A stretch of 64,000 nucleotides of DNA from Sphingobacteriales bacterium 39-19 (GCA_001898465.1 MKTX01000010.1:62001-126000); one strand, 5' to 3'; counted from the first letter of the stretch, positions 15,602 through 27,246 are shown. Program-made: numbers and translations. The notes: generated from the sequence alone by a model not told the origin.

Positions 15602-15655
15602 AAATAAGATACCCATAACCGGTTTTTACATCCCGGCATGGGTATCTTTTCATCT
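15602..15655 (-). terminator. Intrinsic terminator of the first giant surface protein gene
   Basis: Inverted repeat AAGATACCCAT (15607-15617) with ATGGGTATCTT (15639-15649): 11 perfect base pairs around a 21-base loop that contains a second smaller repeat (CCGG/CCGG). On the minus strand it is followed by a T-rich stretch (TTATTTTT). It lies 8 bases beyond the stop of the 3799-codon gene. Confidence 0.8.
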
Positions 15656-15657
15656 TC

Positions 15658-18600
15658 TTATTCAAGGTACAAGCTTATGCTGGTACCTTTCCCATCCGGG
15701 CCGGTTACCTGTAATGTATAAGAACCTTGTGCTACGGTTGATTTCAGGCGGATAGATTCACTGGCATTGCCATTGCCCAGCGTAATGATATCCTTATAAA
15801 CCAATTGCCCGTTAGCCGCCAGTAATTGTATGCTATAGTTACCCGTGGGCTGGTTACTGAAATTCATTTGCAGGGTTTTGCTCTTTACCGGGTTTGGCGA
15901 TACCGTAATGGCCGGGGCTTGTTTTTGCGAAGCCAGTTTTACAATGGCGCTGTATTCCACACGGCCATCTTCGCCCAATGCTTTTACCCGGTAATAAATA
16001 TCCCCGTCCCAGGGTTGGGGGTCTGTTTTAATATAAGAAGCGGCACCCCCTGCATTATGGGTTGGGGCGATGCCGGTTTCTAATACGGTAAACTGGGTGC
16101 CATTGCTGCTTCGTTGTAATTCATAAGCCGCAATGCCGGTTTCATTTTCTACCTCCCATAATACCCGGTTTGTGTGCCCGCTTGCATGCTCGGCCCGGAT
16201 GCGTACGATCTTCACCGGTATTACCCCGGCTTGTTTAAATACAATCATAAAGCGGTCTTCGGCCGATGTGGCTGCCTCGCTGCTAACCGTAAAGGGATAG
16301 ATGCTGCCGCTAACCAGGTTTATTTCGGTTTGGCTGTTATCAAATTTATCAATGAGCCAGGCCTGCAAACCGGGTTTATCCATATTTTCTACCTGCAGGT
16401 TGAAGCGGTAATTGCGTGGTACCATATTTTTCATACCCAGGAAAACGGTATCTGTTTCCTGCACGCTGCGGTGGTATTCATACATCAGTGTATTTTGTGG
16501 CTTGCGGATGTACAGGTTTTCGCCGGTATTGTTCATCTTGGCCGCATCATCGCCATTTACCTCGTTGCTGTAGGTATCATCAAACTCAATAGCTGTACCA
16601 TCTACTGTTTCTATACCATTGGCCGTAGTGGTTTCCAGGATATTCACCAGGCGTTGTAACCTGCCCGAAGTAAAGAACACTTCCCGGCTGCCATCGGATT
16701 TAGTGTTTTCATCAAACACTACCGAGCCAGCGCCGGCTGCAGCAGATTGTACATAAAAGGCAGCGCCTGATTCCATTAAATTATCTACCGAATTGGCAGC
16801 GCCATAGCTACCCCCGCCGGGGAATACCTGGTAATTGCCGCCACTGAGTGTAAAGAGCTGGAATTTACCCAGGCCATAAGAGCCGCCCAGCTTAGGATCC
16901 CACACATAGAACTTGGCAGAAGCATTGTTACGGGTAATATTGCGCATATCTACCGCCGAGGCATAAGGGTTACCGGCGCTAAAGAACTGGTTGGCCGCTG
17001 TGGCTGTAAAAGGAATGGTAATTATATTCCGTTTTAACTCGCCCCGGCTTCTTAAAATTACAGCGCTGGCCGGGCCGGCAATTACGCTCCGGTCGCCCCG
17101 CACATATTTCATATAACCCAGGTTAGTATTAATAATAGAATCGGGTGTGGGAACCGGTATGTATTTTTGATTGGCATCGTTACTCCAATATTTCATATCG
17201 TGCCCGCCGGGTGTATTAAAATCAAAGCCACGGGCCGCCCAATTTGCATAATAACTGCCCAATTGGGTACCATAGCCCGGTTTCGGGTTGCTGGCGCTAT
17301 TGGCTGCCCCTTCCATCCAGGCTTCCCTGATGGTTTGCGGCGTAACGGTAGGTACACTTAAGAACCGCCATTTTTTTGCATTATACATATAGCGTTCCAC
17401 TACAAAGCGGCCGGAATCGGGTTTCAAAGGAGATGTACCGGCATAGGTAATGGTTACATTGGTGGGTATGGGCGCTACATTGGCCGTTTTTGCGGCGCCA
17501 GAACGCAGGATCACATCCGAAGTATCCCTCAGGCTTATTTTAGCGGCTGAGCCCAGGGTAAATTTACCGGCAATCCCCAGGTCGCTTTGTACATTGAAGC
17601 CCACGGTATTATTATTCGTTATATTATTCATATCTATAATGGGCCCTGTAATGGCTGTATATTTTTGCAGAGCGGTACCACTGAGTAATACCGTACCATC
17701 ATTATGAACAAATACCGCCGAACCATCTTTTGTAATATTTCCTTTTACCTCTAAAATACTGGCAGCAGCCGGTGTTTTATTGCCTGTACCGCTAAAGATG
17801 ATATGCTGGTAAGGCATGGTAGTGGTTACATCCTGCGCTCCCGTGCCGGTTAGCGGCGGGTTACTCCTATAGTAATTAATGGTGCTGTTGGCTGCCAGGC
17901 TAATGTTTTCAATATTACTGTTCACTGAAAAATAATTAGAGCCGGCATTGGGGCCATTAAACCCGGGTTCATTGCCGCAGTTTAACAGGCTGCCTGACTC
18001 CATCGTAAATGTTTGGGTGCCGGTAGGGCCATTAATGCTGTAATTATTGATACTAAATACGCCCCCGTTTTTAATGGTAAAGGTACCCAGGTCATTCAGG
18101 TTGGTATAACCGCTTGAGTTGGCCACATTAGAGCCTGAAACTTCTATATTTTGGTAATAATGAGTACCGCCGTTATTAATGGTTTGTGCTGTTACTGAAT
18201 TATTTGCAAATTCTACTACCCCACCGGTAAGTGTGTATAGCCCATTCATATTGGGCTGGGTGCCTGTACTGCCCAATATTAAGCGGCCACCATCCATTTG
18301 GAATAAAGTGGTATTGGCGCCGGTTTTGCCAAAGTTATTTGCGCTTGCATTTACGGTTGGTGTTCCGGTTATTCTTACCAGGCTTTCTACATAACTGGCA
18401 ACTCCGGGTGTTTTAATTCCGCCCCCCGAAATAATTAAGGTATCGTAAGGCATGCTGCCTTGTAAAACATTGGTATTCGTTATGGTTTGATTACCGGCAG
18501 GCGCATTGTATTCAATGGTGCTGCCCAGGTTTACATTTACGGTAGAAGGGTTTGTACTCACCATCCCTCCTTTCAGGCCACCCAGGTGTGCGGTAATCAG

Positions 18601-21600
18601 TTTACCATTGATGGTAACTTCATTTCCGGGGTTAATTGAATTTGACATTGATACCGTGCTAAAATCTGCGGTACCATTTACAATGAACTTTGCAGGGTCT
18701 GCTTTCGCAAAATTGCCCGAAGTAGAAAGCATTGTAACCATCGAATCTTTTGGAACGGTAACGGTAGCGTTAGCCGGGATATTAATTGGTTTGCCATTTG
18801 TATTAATAATAAGCCCCCCTCCTCCTAATATGGCCGAAGTTGGGGATCCTCCATCACCCAAATAAAGTGTACCTACTCCTGCAACAGTAACAAATGTAGC
18901 TTTACCTGTAATTCCATCTCTGAAAGTTTTCGTACCGGGAGCAGCACCATTCCATGTAATATTAGCATCCACTTTTAATATACCATTGATGGTGGTTGGA
19001 TTAGTTCCCCCCACACCGCCGCCGGGTGTTTTAGAGATTAAGAAAATGGGACTGGTACCCAAAGCTGCACTGGGGAAGAAAGTAACACCTGATGCACCAA
19101 ATGAACTTGTATTATTCCATTCAAATATAGATCCGGTTTCCCAAATATCATTAGTTCTTATAGCAAAACCATTCATGCCGCCCGCTCCTGTGGTAGGGCT
19201 AATGCTGATTCTGCCCGTGCCTAGTACATGCATGGAAGTATTTGTTTCGAAATGTACAACCGTAATAAATGCTGTAGTATTGGTAACCGATAACTGGCCA
19301 CCGGCATTGATGGTAATATCATCGCCGGTTCCATTTTTAATGGTCATATCGCCACCGGTAGCAAATTCCAAAATGCCGTTAATCTGCAACTGGTCAAAAT
19401 TAACCGTAGTATTAATGGTCATGGTATGGCCGGCCTGGATATTAATATTAACAGAGTTCATAGCATTGGGAGCGCTGGGAGCCGGATTCCAGTTTGATAT
19501 ACCATCCGGGCTATATTCCCAATTATTGGCATTATTCCAGGTTCCGGTAGCATAGCTCCGGTAATAATATGGCGTTGCAACCAACATATCAAATTCATCG
19601 GCGCCAATATCAGGGGGAGTTGCTCTTGGGTCATTATCAATATCGGTTACTGGGTAAGTTATTGCCGTACCTGTCCCATCTAAAAATGTATTTGTAGCTG
19701 AATTCACATCAATGTGCAGGTCCATATCACTTACAAATACCGGGTTTACGTTCACCGAATTGGCATCTCCGCCTGTAAATGCTTGTATGGCTGCCAGGTT
19801 TTGGCCTGAGGCATTCCAGCTATTGTAGTTTGCGCCGGAAGCAGTAATAGTTCCGCTATTTTTAATTGCCAAAATGCTACCCGTACCCTGCTTTGTGGCC
19901 AGGTTGGTAACGATATTGTTTTTAATGGCATTCATTGTACCGCCACTTACCAGGATTCCCACGGCGCCAAAATTACCAGTACCCGTTCCATTTAAACGGA
20001 TGGTATTATATAATAACCGGTGAGAGGTTCCCCCTTCGTACCAAACGCCAATTAAGGAGGTATCGGTACTTAAGGCAGTCCCGCCCAAAGAACCATAGCC
20101 AGCTACGGGTGTAAATGTTTTGGTAAGATCTAAATTGATAAAATTATTATAGATAGAATCTATATATGTTGGACTAACCCTGATGCCCACTGCCTTGGCA
20201 TTGGCGCCTGTACCGGGGAATAAGCTATGGATCTTATTTTTTCGCATAATGGCAGTACTGGTGCTATTATATGCATTAATACCCGAAACCACGGTATTCA
20301 CCGCATCGGAATACAAGCTGTCCACCTGGTTATTTTCCACGTAAATAGATTGAAGAGTACCGGAAGCTACTGCCGGGCTGATGCCGCTTAAATTATGAAT
20401 ACCGGTAGAAACACCCCCAATGGATAGTTTACGAATGGTATTATTGCTAATAAGAGCGGGATTCGCAAATGGAGTTTTACATAACATCCCGATACCGCTA
20501 AAAGTAACTACGGTGGCAGCAATATTATTTGTTACCCGGTTATTGATGATTTGGTTACCGGTAACGGTTAATGAAGTAGTATTATTAGATGAGCCTCCAA
20601 TCATATTAATGGTTGCATCGGCGCCGGTTGCACTTAGTATATTATTGGTAACCGTATTATTATTCATAATAAGCGTAGTAGAACCATTCCCATTTAGTAA
20701 ATGCAGGGTAGTTGCAGCGCTCGAAAATGTATTTCCCGAAATACGGTTATTATTAATATTGGCTACACTGGCAAAAGCGCTGTATTGCCCTAAACCAAAA
20801 AAGCTGGTATTCGTGGTAGTAATGATAGAATTTTCCAGTACATTATTGGTAATATTATTTGTACCTGACCCAGCATTTCCCTGGCTTAGAATACCCCTGA
20901 AAATACCAGTTGCAGAGGGTACATTACAATCGTAAACCCGGTTGGCATTCATCAATAAGTTCGTTGCCTGCACATCGTTTTTAATACCATTTACATCACC
21001 GGCCGTACCATTACTATTACCGATTTTAACCTGGTTATTAATAATATTTAAATTGGTTAAAGATGTACTAATAGCACCAAACTCAATACCTGATACAATG
21101 CCGGTTGTATTTGCCAAAAGCACAATATCGTTTCTTTCAATATTGGCAGCAGGATTTCCCGCCAGGTTGGTTCCCATAATACCATATAGTTTACTGGTAA
21201 GTGGGGCTGCATTCAGGGTATCCCGGATGGTATTATAGGCAATATTAAAATTGTATTGGTTTATAAACCTGATGCCGGCGGGATCTGTAGTGCCTGCAGC
21301 GCCTACTTTAAATATAGTATTCCCGGTAGATGCAGCGCTGCCCCCAATATCGTTATTTTGATCTGCACGGGTTGCATTGGGATCAGCTACCAGGTAAATC
21401 CCGGTATTTACATTAGAAATGGTATTCCCATAAAATTTATTATTGCTATTAGAAGTGCTGCCAGAATTTATAGATGTCCAGGGGCTTGTTAATATACTAC
21501 TTGATACAAAAATACCCGTAGAGCCGGATAATAGGTTTCCACTACTGGCTACGGTATTTGCGGCATTTAAAATAATATTACAATTACTAATGGTATTATT

Positions 21601-24600
21601 TTGCACGCCATCGCCTGCACTATATTTAAAAAGGCCATAACCCCAGCGAACCGAAGTGGCGGCGTTTGCATTTTCATCTATCAAATCAATTTGGTCAAAG
21701 CTTACATTGTCCACCCCGCTAATGCTTACGATACCCATCAGGGTGCCCGGATTCTGGGCTTTAATAAGCGGGTTGGGTCCGCCACCCGCCGAATGGAAGA
21801 GGATGGTAAAGGCGCCCACTGAGCCGTTCAGGGTAGTAGAGCCCAGCCTTAAACCGTTGCTGGGTGCTGTTTCTACCAGGCCTGGGCTTACATCAAATAC
21901 CACGCTGGCATCAATACCCCTGCGGTTTAAACTGGAAAAAGCGCTATCGAAACTTTGGAAATTGGTACAGCTTACCGGTGCCGGGCTAATGGTATAGAGG
22001 CCATGCATGGGGCTGTTGTCCATCGCAAGATTAAATACCGGGTTGCTGGTGGTTGTACAATTATAAGTATTGGTAACCTGCACCGTATAGTTACCGGCTG
22101 TGCTGGCCAGGTATTGATCGCCGGTGGCGCCCAGTATGATGGCCGGGTTATACCATTGGTAGCCCGAAATGCTGCCGCTGCCTGCAGTGGCAATGGCATT
22201 GAGGATATTGGTAGCGCCGGGGCATAACAGATTACTGCCCGCAATACTCACCGTGGGGCTTGCAGCCGCAATAATGGTAAAGCTCTGGCTGGCGGTACAG
22301 CCACCGGGGGCGCCGGTTACCAGCACAGAATAATTTCCTGCGGGCTGGCTGGGCCCGGAAGCGCCAAAACTAAGGCTGCTGCCGCTGCCCACCAGGGCAG
22401 GCACGGAATTATACCATTGGTAGCTTAGCGTACCCGTAGGTATGGTTGTATTGGCCGTAATGGTGGTTGTATTGCCGGAACAATAACCCAATATACCCGA
22501 TATGCTTACTGAGGGCGCCGGGTTAATGGCCAGGTACATGCTGTCGAATGACGCAATACAGGGGCTTGCAGGGGTATTGGTGGTAAGAATAAGATATACC
22601 CCGCCTGCCAGGATATCGGCAGCAGAGGGGATATAATTTCCGCCTGCCCCGTAATTATTATTGCTGAAAGAGCCTGTTCCGCTGCTGCTCCAACTGGCCG
22701 AAGTGCCTGTATGGGTTGCCACCGGGCTTTGAGGCAGGGGAAAGCTCGTATTTGAACAAATGCTGTTATCCGGCCCGGCATTAGCACTATAAGAAGATGC
22801 ACAACCGGTAACGCCAAAGGTTACCGAAATCGTATGCGGTGCAGCTACAGCGGTAAAAGTATGGGTATAGGGAGAAGTAAAAGGTCCTGTCAATGGAGTT
22901 CCATCTTCTATAATGCTACTAATGATATACCCGATGTTGGCAGTAATGATATAAGACTGGCTGGCGCCGCAGTTTACGGTAGTGGTACCCAGGGGGCTGA
23001 TGCTGCCATTGGGCCCTGCAGTAGAAACAATATTGTACGTGCTGGTAGGCGATAATGTTACGCTGCTACTGTCTTTACAGCCGCCGCTGGTTTGTACCAG
23101 TAAACCATAATTGCCAGCTATATTGGTTGAATAAGGGTTGGCAGTAGCGCCGCCAATGGCGCCCCCGCTATTATACCATTGATAGGTATAAGGAGCCACT
23201 GAGCTAACTACAGCCGTTAAGCTGGCGGGAGGATCGGTGGCACAAATGGTTGCCGGGCTGGGCGTAATAGAACTAATGCTGGGGTACCCCTGTACCGTCA
23301 TGGTAATCACGCTCCATAATGAATAGCCTCCACAGGGCAATAACAAACCATAGTTCACACTTATCTTATCTCCATTTACCAGGCCTGAAGTTGTATATAC
23401 TTTATAGCCGGGGCCATTACCTCCAAAGCCTACGGCTACTCCATTTTTATACCAGTTATAATACTCATTGGTACCCAGGCTGGTAGGGTTTGCAGTAAAG
23501 CTCACCGTTTGGCCGGTACACAAAATGCTATCTGCATCGTTGTAGGTAATGGTTACATATTCTGAAGCGCCACCTGCCAGCACAATTGCAGGAATGGTAG
23601 TAGAACGGGTACAACCAGTGCCGGGGTCGGAACTTGCCGTAACGGAGAAGCTACCATTGGTATTAGACATAAAATAAACGGTACCTATATTTTCGCCTGC
23701 ATAAGGGATGGTACCTCCGGCGTTTGAATAAAGTAAGCCCGGGGGCGTGCTGCTCCATTGCAGCGGCCGGTAATTGGCATATATTTTCACATTATCTACC
23801 GCCCATTCCCAGTCCCAGGTAGCGCTATAATAAAAACGGATTTTTACATTGGGCTGGCCCAGCGCCGCAGGCGGGAAGCTAATGGTAGCTTTGGTAAAAT
23901 TAGCCGCTGAACCCTGGGTAGAAGTATAAGATACCATGGGTGTAGGCGCCCAGTTGCTCCCCCCATCTATAGAATAATCCACCCTAGCCAATGAACCCAG
24001 GTCGTGGTAATAATGCCAAAACTCCAGGGTAGCTGCCGTGCAGCCCACCAGGCTAAAGGCAGGTGAAATTAAGGTTGAGAGGGTTGTGCTGCCAAGGCCC
24101 TGGTCATCGCTGCTGCTCATAATATATTGAGTGGCATCATTGCTGGTAATGCCCGAATAACCGGAGCTATGAAGCGTCCAGTTATCTGGGGCAGTGCCGC
24201 CATTGAGACTGGTTTTTAACCAGCCTGCGGGCAGTGCGGGGCCGGGGCTATTGAAATTTTCGGTAAGAATAATTTTATTGGGGATCTCACCACCGGTTGC
24301 GGTTATTGGCTGTACCACGTTGGTACAGGTAGAGAACCCGTTGGGGCTAAGCGTAATGGGATTGGGGGTAAGGTTTACCGTAACCAATACCGAATCTTTA
24401 TTTACACAACCATTATATGGGCCTGCTGAGGCATCGGTTGCCGTTACCACGTAGTAGCCGGTTTGCGCCGGGCTCACCGTTTGAGACTGTCCGCCCAGGT
24501 TGCCGGGTTGCCATTGGTAAGTATAACCGGGGTTGGCACTGTTTACAAATAGTGTAGATGAGTTACCTGCACAAATAGCAGCCGGTGTAGCAGAAAGAAC

Positions 24601-27057
24601 CGAAAAAGCAGGTGGCGCTGTTACAGTAGCCGGTACCAGGGTACGGGTACCTTCGCAACCCGCCGTTACTTTTAAATTAAAGAATGAATTATAATAGGCG
24701 GTTGTGGTAGAGGAATTAGAAAAAACGGCAGAGCCTACAATTGAGAAATTACCATTGGTGCTGGTAAATGGATAGCTGCAATTGAAAGGACTGATGCGCC
24801 CTACCGATCCACTGATATTGGTGAGCTGGTATTGGCCGGGCGCAGAGATTACAAAACCAAGCGGAATGGTTTCCCTTCTTGGAAATGTGCCTCCACTATA
24901 TGATATGGTACGGGTATCAATATTGGTTGTACTGCCACTCAGGCGCAGGCCCACCACAATGGTTCCGGCTGCTACTACATAAATATCGGCTTCTTCGATG
25001 GTAACCGGCCCATAAGTATTAAAGCGCAGTGGCCAGTCACTTAAAGTACTATTACTTAAACTACCACAAGTAGCAGGACTTATCAATGGCCCCACATGTT
25101 CTGATGAGCCGGTAGTAGCTGCCACGTAAAAATTAGTGGTGGCGCCAATGGGTGGGGTTACAAAACTATTACCCGTGCCAATGGGCGAGCCGCCGGCAGG
25201 GGCACTGTACCAGTTTAATGTATATCCCGGTGCGGTGGCAGCCAGGGTAACCGGGCCATAGCCGCAGCGGCTGCCGGGCGTGGTAGTAGCTACGGCAGGA
25301 TTGTTTACTGTAATGGTTACCGTATCAGAATACCCGGTAGCGGCGCCGCAAGTAACTTTTAAGCGGTAGTAATGGGTTTGATTTATTACGCCGGTACTGC
25401 CGTTAAAGGGGTTTGTCTGGCCGGCTAAAGAGGTATAGGGCCCGGCGATATTGGTGGCTTCTTGCCATTGGTATCCAATACTCAACCCATAAGAATACCC
25501 GGTTGCACTTAGCGTTGCCGTACCGGAAGCACAAAAATCGATACTGGATGCGGTTGCAGTGCCTCCATTCGCACTGGAACAAGGGCTGGGCGTCATTTCA
25601 TCGGCGCCAATATCGGTGGGTGTATTGCGGGTATCACCATCAATATCGGTGGTAATGCCGGCAATATTGCTGCCCATACCGTTTAAGGGTGAACTGGGGA
25701 ACAAATGTAAATTGGTAGCTGATGTATATACCGGGTCAAATGCACCTGAATTGGCATCCTGGCCGGTGGCCGTTTGCCAGGCTCCAAATGTGGTGATATC
25801 ACCCGACAGGTAACCCAGGGTTCCCAGGCTATAATAGTCGTTATAATTAATGGTAGAATAAGCGCTGGCAGACGCCGCAGAATAAATGGCATAGCGGGTA
25901 TTGGTAGTTTGCTGGTTGGCAAAAATATTATTGGTAATTACATTATTGCCATCTGTGCTGTAACTGATATAAATACCAGAGCTGATGCCCCTGGTTTGAT
26001 TATTGACCAGGTTAATGGAATTATAATGAATAAAGTATTTGCCCCCATCTTTTATGGCAATACCGTGGCCATTATCAATAGCAGAAAAATCCCATCCATA
26101 GCCTACTATATTCCAGATAAAATTATTATATACCTGCAAATTGGTTGCGGCAGAGGTTGACATCAGGGTGATGCCATCGGCTTCCCAACCGGAAGTACTT
26201 GTATTTTCTACATTCGAAATTTTATTGTTACTGATCTTACCGTTTGTAATGCCTCCATCGGCAACAATGCCGCCAAGCGGATTGTAGTTTGAAGAATTAC
26301 TTCCTTTCACACCGAGTACCAGGTTCTGATCTGCCAAAACACCGTCCTGGTTGGATAAATAGATCCCTCTAAACCCGATTTTATTTGCATCTGCCGAGGC
26401 ATCCCCAATGGTGTTTTTGATTACCTGGTTACCCTGTTCAAGCGCAGTATAACCAAATAAAGCAATCCCTACATAGGTTTTTGTAATAATATTTTCAGAA
26501 TACGTATTATCGCTGTTGGGGGCATCGGCCTGGGCTTTAAAATTATTTTCAGATGCCTGGGATATCCCGGCATAGGTCGTGGTATTTGAAGCACCGGTAA
26601 GTATGCAATTGCGTATCACGTTATTCTTGGCAGGATCGCCCCAGGAAGTAGATGCCACCCAGATAAGGGTAGCACTGGTAGATGCATTGGTATTGGAGAT
26701 GGTAAGCTGGTTGTTTCCATCAATGGTTACATTATCGGCGCCGCTGAGTTTTATAATAGCAGAGGCAATATTTCCTGAAATGGTAGAAGCCCCGGTAGTG
26801 GTTATGTTTACTGAAGTATAATTGGCCGTGCCGGTACTGCCATTTAAATTGGCTGTTGCGGTTTCGGTAATGTTGCCGATAATAGAGATACTGATAGTGC
26901 CCTGGTGTACCCCATTATTAATATTATCAAAAGCCGATTTTAGATTTGTGTAGGAGGCGTTTAAAGTGCCTGCCGTTGCCGTAAGATTTACCTGGGCAAA
27001 AATTTTAGTTGTACTCACAAGAATAAGCACACACAAAAAAAGTAAATTTCTTTTCAT
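15658..27057 (-). CDS. Giant T9SS-secreted multidomain surface protein (3799 aa)
   Basis: Signal peptide at residues 1-21 (MKRNLLFLCVLILVSTTKIFA). Residues about 25-490 are a right-handed beta-helix rich in NNTI, GIYL and NxI turns and end in the IGADE motif. Ig-like modules follow (for example TLNWYSAPAGGSPIGTGNSF), then at about 930-1090 a MAM/choice-of-anchor-J-like domain (ENFNSPGPALPAGW to WAVDNVKIY). More Ig-like modules run to about 1690, a second beta-helix spans about 1690-2490 and again ends in IGADE, and an adhesin-like beta-rich region runs to about 3200 (TWNNANNWEYSPDG). A fibronectin-III-like domain lies near 3615-3710 (VLWEVENETGIAAYELQRS). The last ~78 residues are a type A T9SS sorting domain (VSPNPVKSKTLQMNF, ending SYTLQVTGPDGKG). 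It should be exported through the outer membrane by the type IX system. Function, perhaps adhesion or matrix, is inferred. It is paralogous to the next gene, which lies upstream in the same orientation. Confidence 0.9.
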   Translation of the reverse strand: MKRNLLFLCVLILVSTTKIFAQVNLTATAGTLNASYTNLKSAFDNINNGVHQGTISISIIGNITETATANLNGSTGTANYTSVNITTTGASTISGNIASAIIKLSGADNVTIDGNNQLTISNTNASTSATLIWVASTSWGDPAKNNVIRNCILTGASNTTTYAGISQASENNFKAQADAPNSDNTYSENIITKTYVGIALFGYTALEQGNQVIKNTIGDASADANKIGFRGIYLSNQDGVLADQNLVLGVKGSNSSNYNPLGGIVADGGITNGKISNNKISNVENTSTSGWEADGITLMSTSAATNLQVYNNFIWNIVGYGWDFSAIDNGHGIAIKDGGKYFIHYNSINLVNNQTRGISSGIYISYSTDGNNVITNNIFANQQTTNTRYAIYSAASASAYSTINYNDYYSLGTLGYLSGDITTFGAWQTATGQDANSGAFDPVYTSATNLHLFPSSPLNGMGSNIAGITTDIDGDTRNTPTDIGADEMTPSPCSSANGGTATASSIDFCASGTATLSATGYSYGLSIGYQWQEATNIAGPYTSLAGQTNPFNGSTGVINQTHYYRLKVTCGAATGYSDTVTITVNNPAVATTTPGSRCGYGPVTLAATAPGYTLNWYSAPAGGSPIGTGNSFVTPPIGATTNFYVAATTGSSEHVGPLISPATCGSLSNSTLSDWPLRFNTYGPVTIEEADIYVVAAGTIVVGLRLSGSTTNIDTRTISYSGGTFPRRETIPLGFVISAPGQYQLTNISGSVGRISPFNCSYPFTSTNGNFSIVGSAVFSNSSTTTAYYNSFFNLKVTAGCEGTRTLVPATVTAPPAFSVLSATPAAICAGNSSTLFVNSANPGYTYQWQPGNLGGQSQTVSPAQTGYYVVTATDASAGPYNGCVNKDSVLVTVNLTPNPITLSPNGFSTCTNVVQPITATGGEIPNKIILTENFNSPGPALPAGWLKTSLNGGTAPDNWTLHSSGYSGITSNDATQYIMSSSDDQGLGSTTLSTLISPAFSLVGCTAATLEFWHYYHDLGSLARVDYSIDGGSNWAPTPMVSYTSTQGSAANFTKATISFPPAALGQPNVKIRFYYSATWDWEWAVDNVKIYANYRPLQWSSTPPGLLYSNAGGTIPYAGENIGTVYFMSNTNGSFSVTASSDPGTGCTRSTTIPAIVLAGGASEYVTITYNDADSILCTGQTVSFTANPTSLGTNEYYNWYKNGVAVGFGGNGPGYKVYTTSGLVNGDKISVNYGLLLPCGGYSLWSVITMTVQGYPSISSITPSPATICATDPPASLTAVVSSVAPYTYQWYNSGGAIGGATANPYSTNIAGNYGLLVQTSGGCKDSSSVTLSPTSTYNIVSTAGPNGSISPLGTTTVNCGASQSYIITANIGYIISSIIEDGTPLTGPFTSPYTHTFTAVAAPHTISVTFGVTGCASSYSANAGPDNSICSNTSFPLPQSPVATHTGTSASWSSSGTGSFSNNNYGAGGNYIPSAADILAGGVYLILTTNTPASPCIASFDSMYLAINPAPSVSISGILGYCSGNTTTITANTTIPTGTLSYQWYNSVPALVGSGSSLSFGASGPSQPAGNYSVLVTGAPGGCTASQSFTIIAAASPTVSIAGSNLLCPGATNILNAIATAGSGSISGYQWYNPAIILGATGDQYLASTAGNYTVQVTNTYNCTTTSNPVFNLAMDNSPMHGLYTISPAPVSCTNFQSFDSAFSSLNRRGIDASVVFDVSPGLVETAPSNGLRLGSTTLNGSVGAFTILFHSAGGGPNPLIKAQNPGTLMGIVSISGVDNVSFDQIDLIDENANAATSVRWGYGLFKYSAGDGVQNNTISNCNIILNAANTVASSGNLLSGSTGIFVSSSILTSPWTSINSGSTSNSNNKFYGNTISNVNTGIYLVADPNATRADQNNDIGGSAASTGNTIFKVGAAGTTDPAGIRFINQYNFNIAYNTIRDTLNAAPLTSKLYGIMGTNLAGNPAANIERNDIVLLANTTGIVSGIEFGAISTSLTNLNIINNQVKIGNSNGTAGDVNGIKNDVQATNLLMNANRVYDCNVPSATGIFRGILSQGNAGSGTNNITNNVLENSIITTTNTSFFGLGQYSAFASVANINNNRISGNTFSSAATTLHLLNGNGSTTLIMNNNTVTNNILSATGADATINMIGGSSNNTTSLTVTGNQIINNRVTNNIAATVVTFSGIGMLCKTPFANPALISNNTIRKLSIGGVSTGIHNLSGISPAVASGTLQSIYVENNQVDSLYSDAVNTVVSGINAYNSTSTAIMRKNKIHSLFPGTGANAKAVGIRVSPTYIDSIYNNFINLDLTKTFTPVAGYGSLGGTALSTDTSLIGVWYEGGTSHRLLYNTIRLNGTGTGNFGAVGILVSGGTMNAIKNNIVTNLATKQGTGSILAIKNSGTITASGANYNSWNASGQNLAAIQAFTGGDANSVNVNPVFVSDMDLHIDVNSATNTFLDGTGTAITYPVTDIDNDPRATPPDIGADEFDMLVATPYYYRSYATGTWNNANNWEYSPDGISNWNPAPSAPNAMNSVNINIQAGHTMTINTTVNFDQLQINGILEFATGGDMTIKNGTGDDITINAGGQLSVTNTTAFITVVHFETNTSMHVLGTGRISISPTTGAGGMNGFAIRTNDIWETGSIFEWNNTSSFGASGVTFFPSAALGTSPIFLISKTPGGGVGGTNPTTINGILKVDANITWNGAAPGTKTFRDGITGKATFVTVAGVGTLYLGDGGSPTSAILGGGGLIINTNGKPINIPANATVTVPKDSMVTMLSTSGNFAKADPAKFIVNGTADFSTVSMSNSINPGNEVTINGKLITAHLGGLKGGMVSTNPSTVNVNLGSTIEYNAPAGNQTITNTNVLQGSMPYDTLIISGGGIKTPGVASYVESLVRITGTPTVNASANNFGKTGANTTLFQMDGGRLILGSTGTQPNMNGLYTLTGGVVEFANNSVTAQTINNGGTHYYQNIEVSGSNVANSSGYTNLNDLGTFTIKNGGVFSINNYSINGPTGTQTFTMESGSLLNCGNEPGFNGPNAGSNYFSVNSNIENISLAANSTINYYRSNPPLTGTGAQDVTTTMPYQHIIFSGTGNKTPAAASILEVKGNITKDGSAVFVHNDGTVLLSGTALQKYTAITGPIIDMNNITNNNTVGFNVQSDLGIAGKFTLGSAAKISLRDTSDVILRSGAAKTANVAPIPTNVTITYAGTSPLKPDSGRFVVERYMYNAKKWRFLSVPTVTPQTIREAWMEGAANSASNPKPGYGTQLGSYYANWAARGFDFNTPGGHDMKYWSNDANQKYIPVPTPDSIINTNLGYMKYVRGDRSVIAGPASAVILRSRGELKRNIITIPFTATAANQFFSAGNPYASAVDMRNITRNNASAKFYVWDPKLGGSYGLGKFQLFTLSGGNYQVFPGGGSYGAANSVDNLMESGAAFYVQSAAAGAGSVVFDENTKSDGSREVFFTSGRLQRLVNILETTTANGIETVDGTAIEFDDTYSNEVNGDDAAKMNNTGENLYIRKPQNTLMYEYHRSVQETDTVFLGMKNMVPRNYRFNLQVENMDKPGLQAWLIDKFDNSQTEINLVSGSIYPFTVSSEAATSAEDRFMIVFKQAGVIPVKIVRIRAEHASGHTNRVLWEVENETGIAAYELQRSSNGTQFTVLETGIAPTHNAGGAASYIKTDPQPWDGDIYYRVKALGEDGRVEYSAIVKLASQKQAPAITVSPNPVKSKTLQMNFSNQPTGNYSIQLLAANGQLVYKDIITLGNGNASESIRLKSTVAQGSYTLQVTGPDGKGTSISLYLE

Positions 27058-27205
27058 GAAACAGGGGTCCTTAATAATTAATTAATTACAAAACAGTAAT
27101 CCAGGATTTAAAAGGGATTCTAAAATAATCAGGAGGTACAGATGATCACGAGAGTAACAGATTATGAGGGGGTAACCGGAAGTAAATATAAGGTTATTCT
27201 TAATA

Positions 27206-27246
27206 AAATAACTCATCCTGCGCCAGGCAGGATGAGTTATTTTTTA
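27206..27246 (-). terminator. Intrinsic terminator of the second giant surface protein gene
   Basis: Inverted repeat ATAACTCATCCTGC (27208-27221) and GCAGGATGAGTTAT (27227-27240): 14 perfect base pairs with a 5-base loop, followed on the minus strand by TTTTATT. It lies about 20 bases beyond the stop of the 4186-codon gene and so separates transcription of the two giants. Confidence 0.92.
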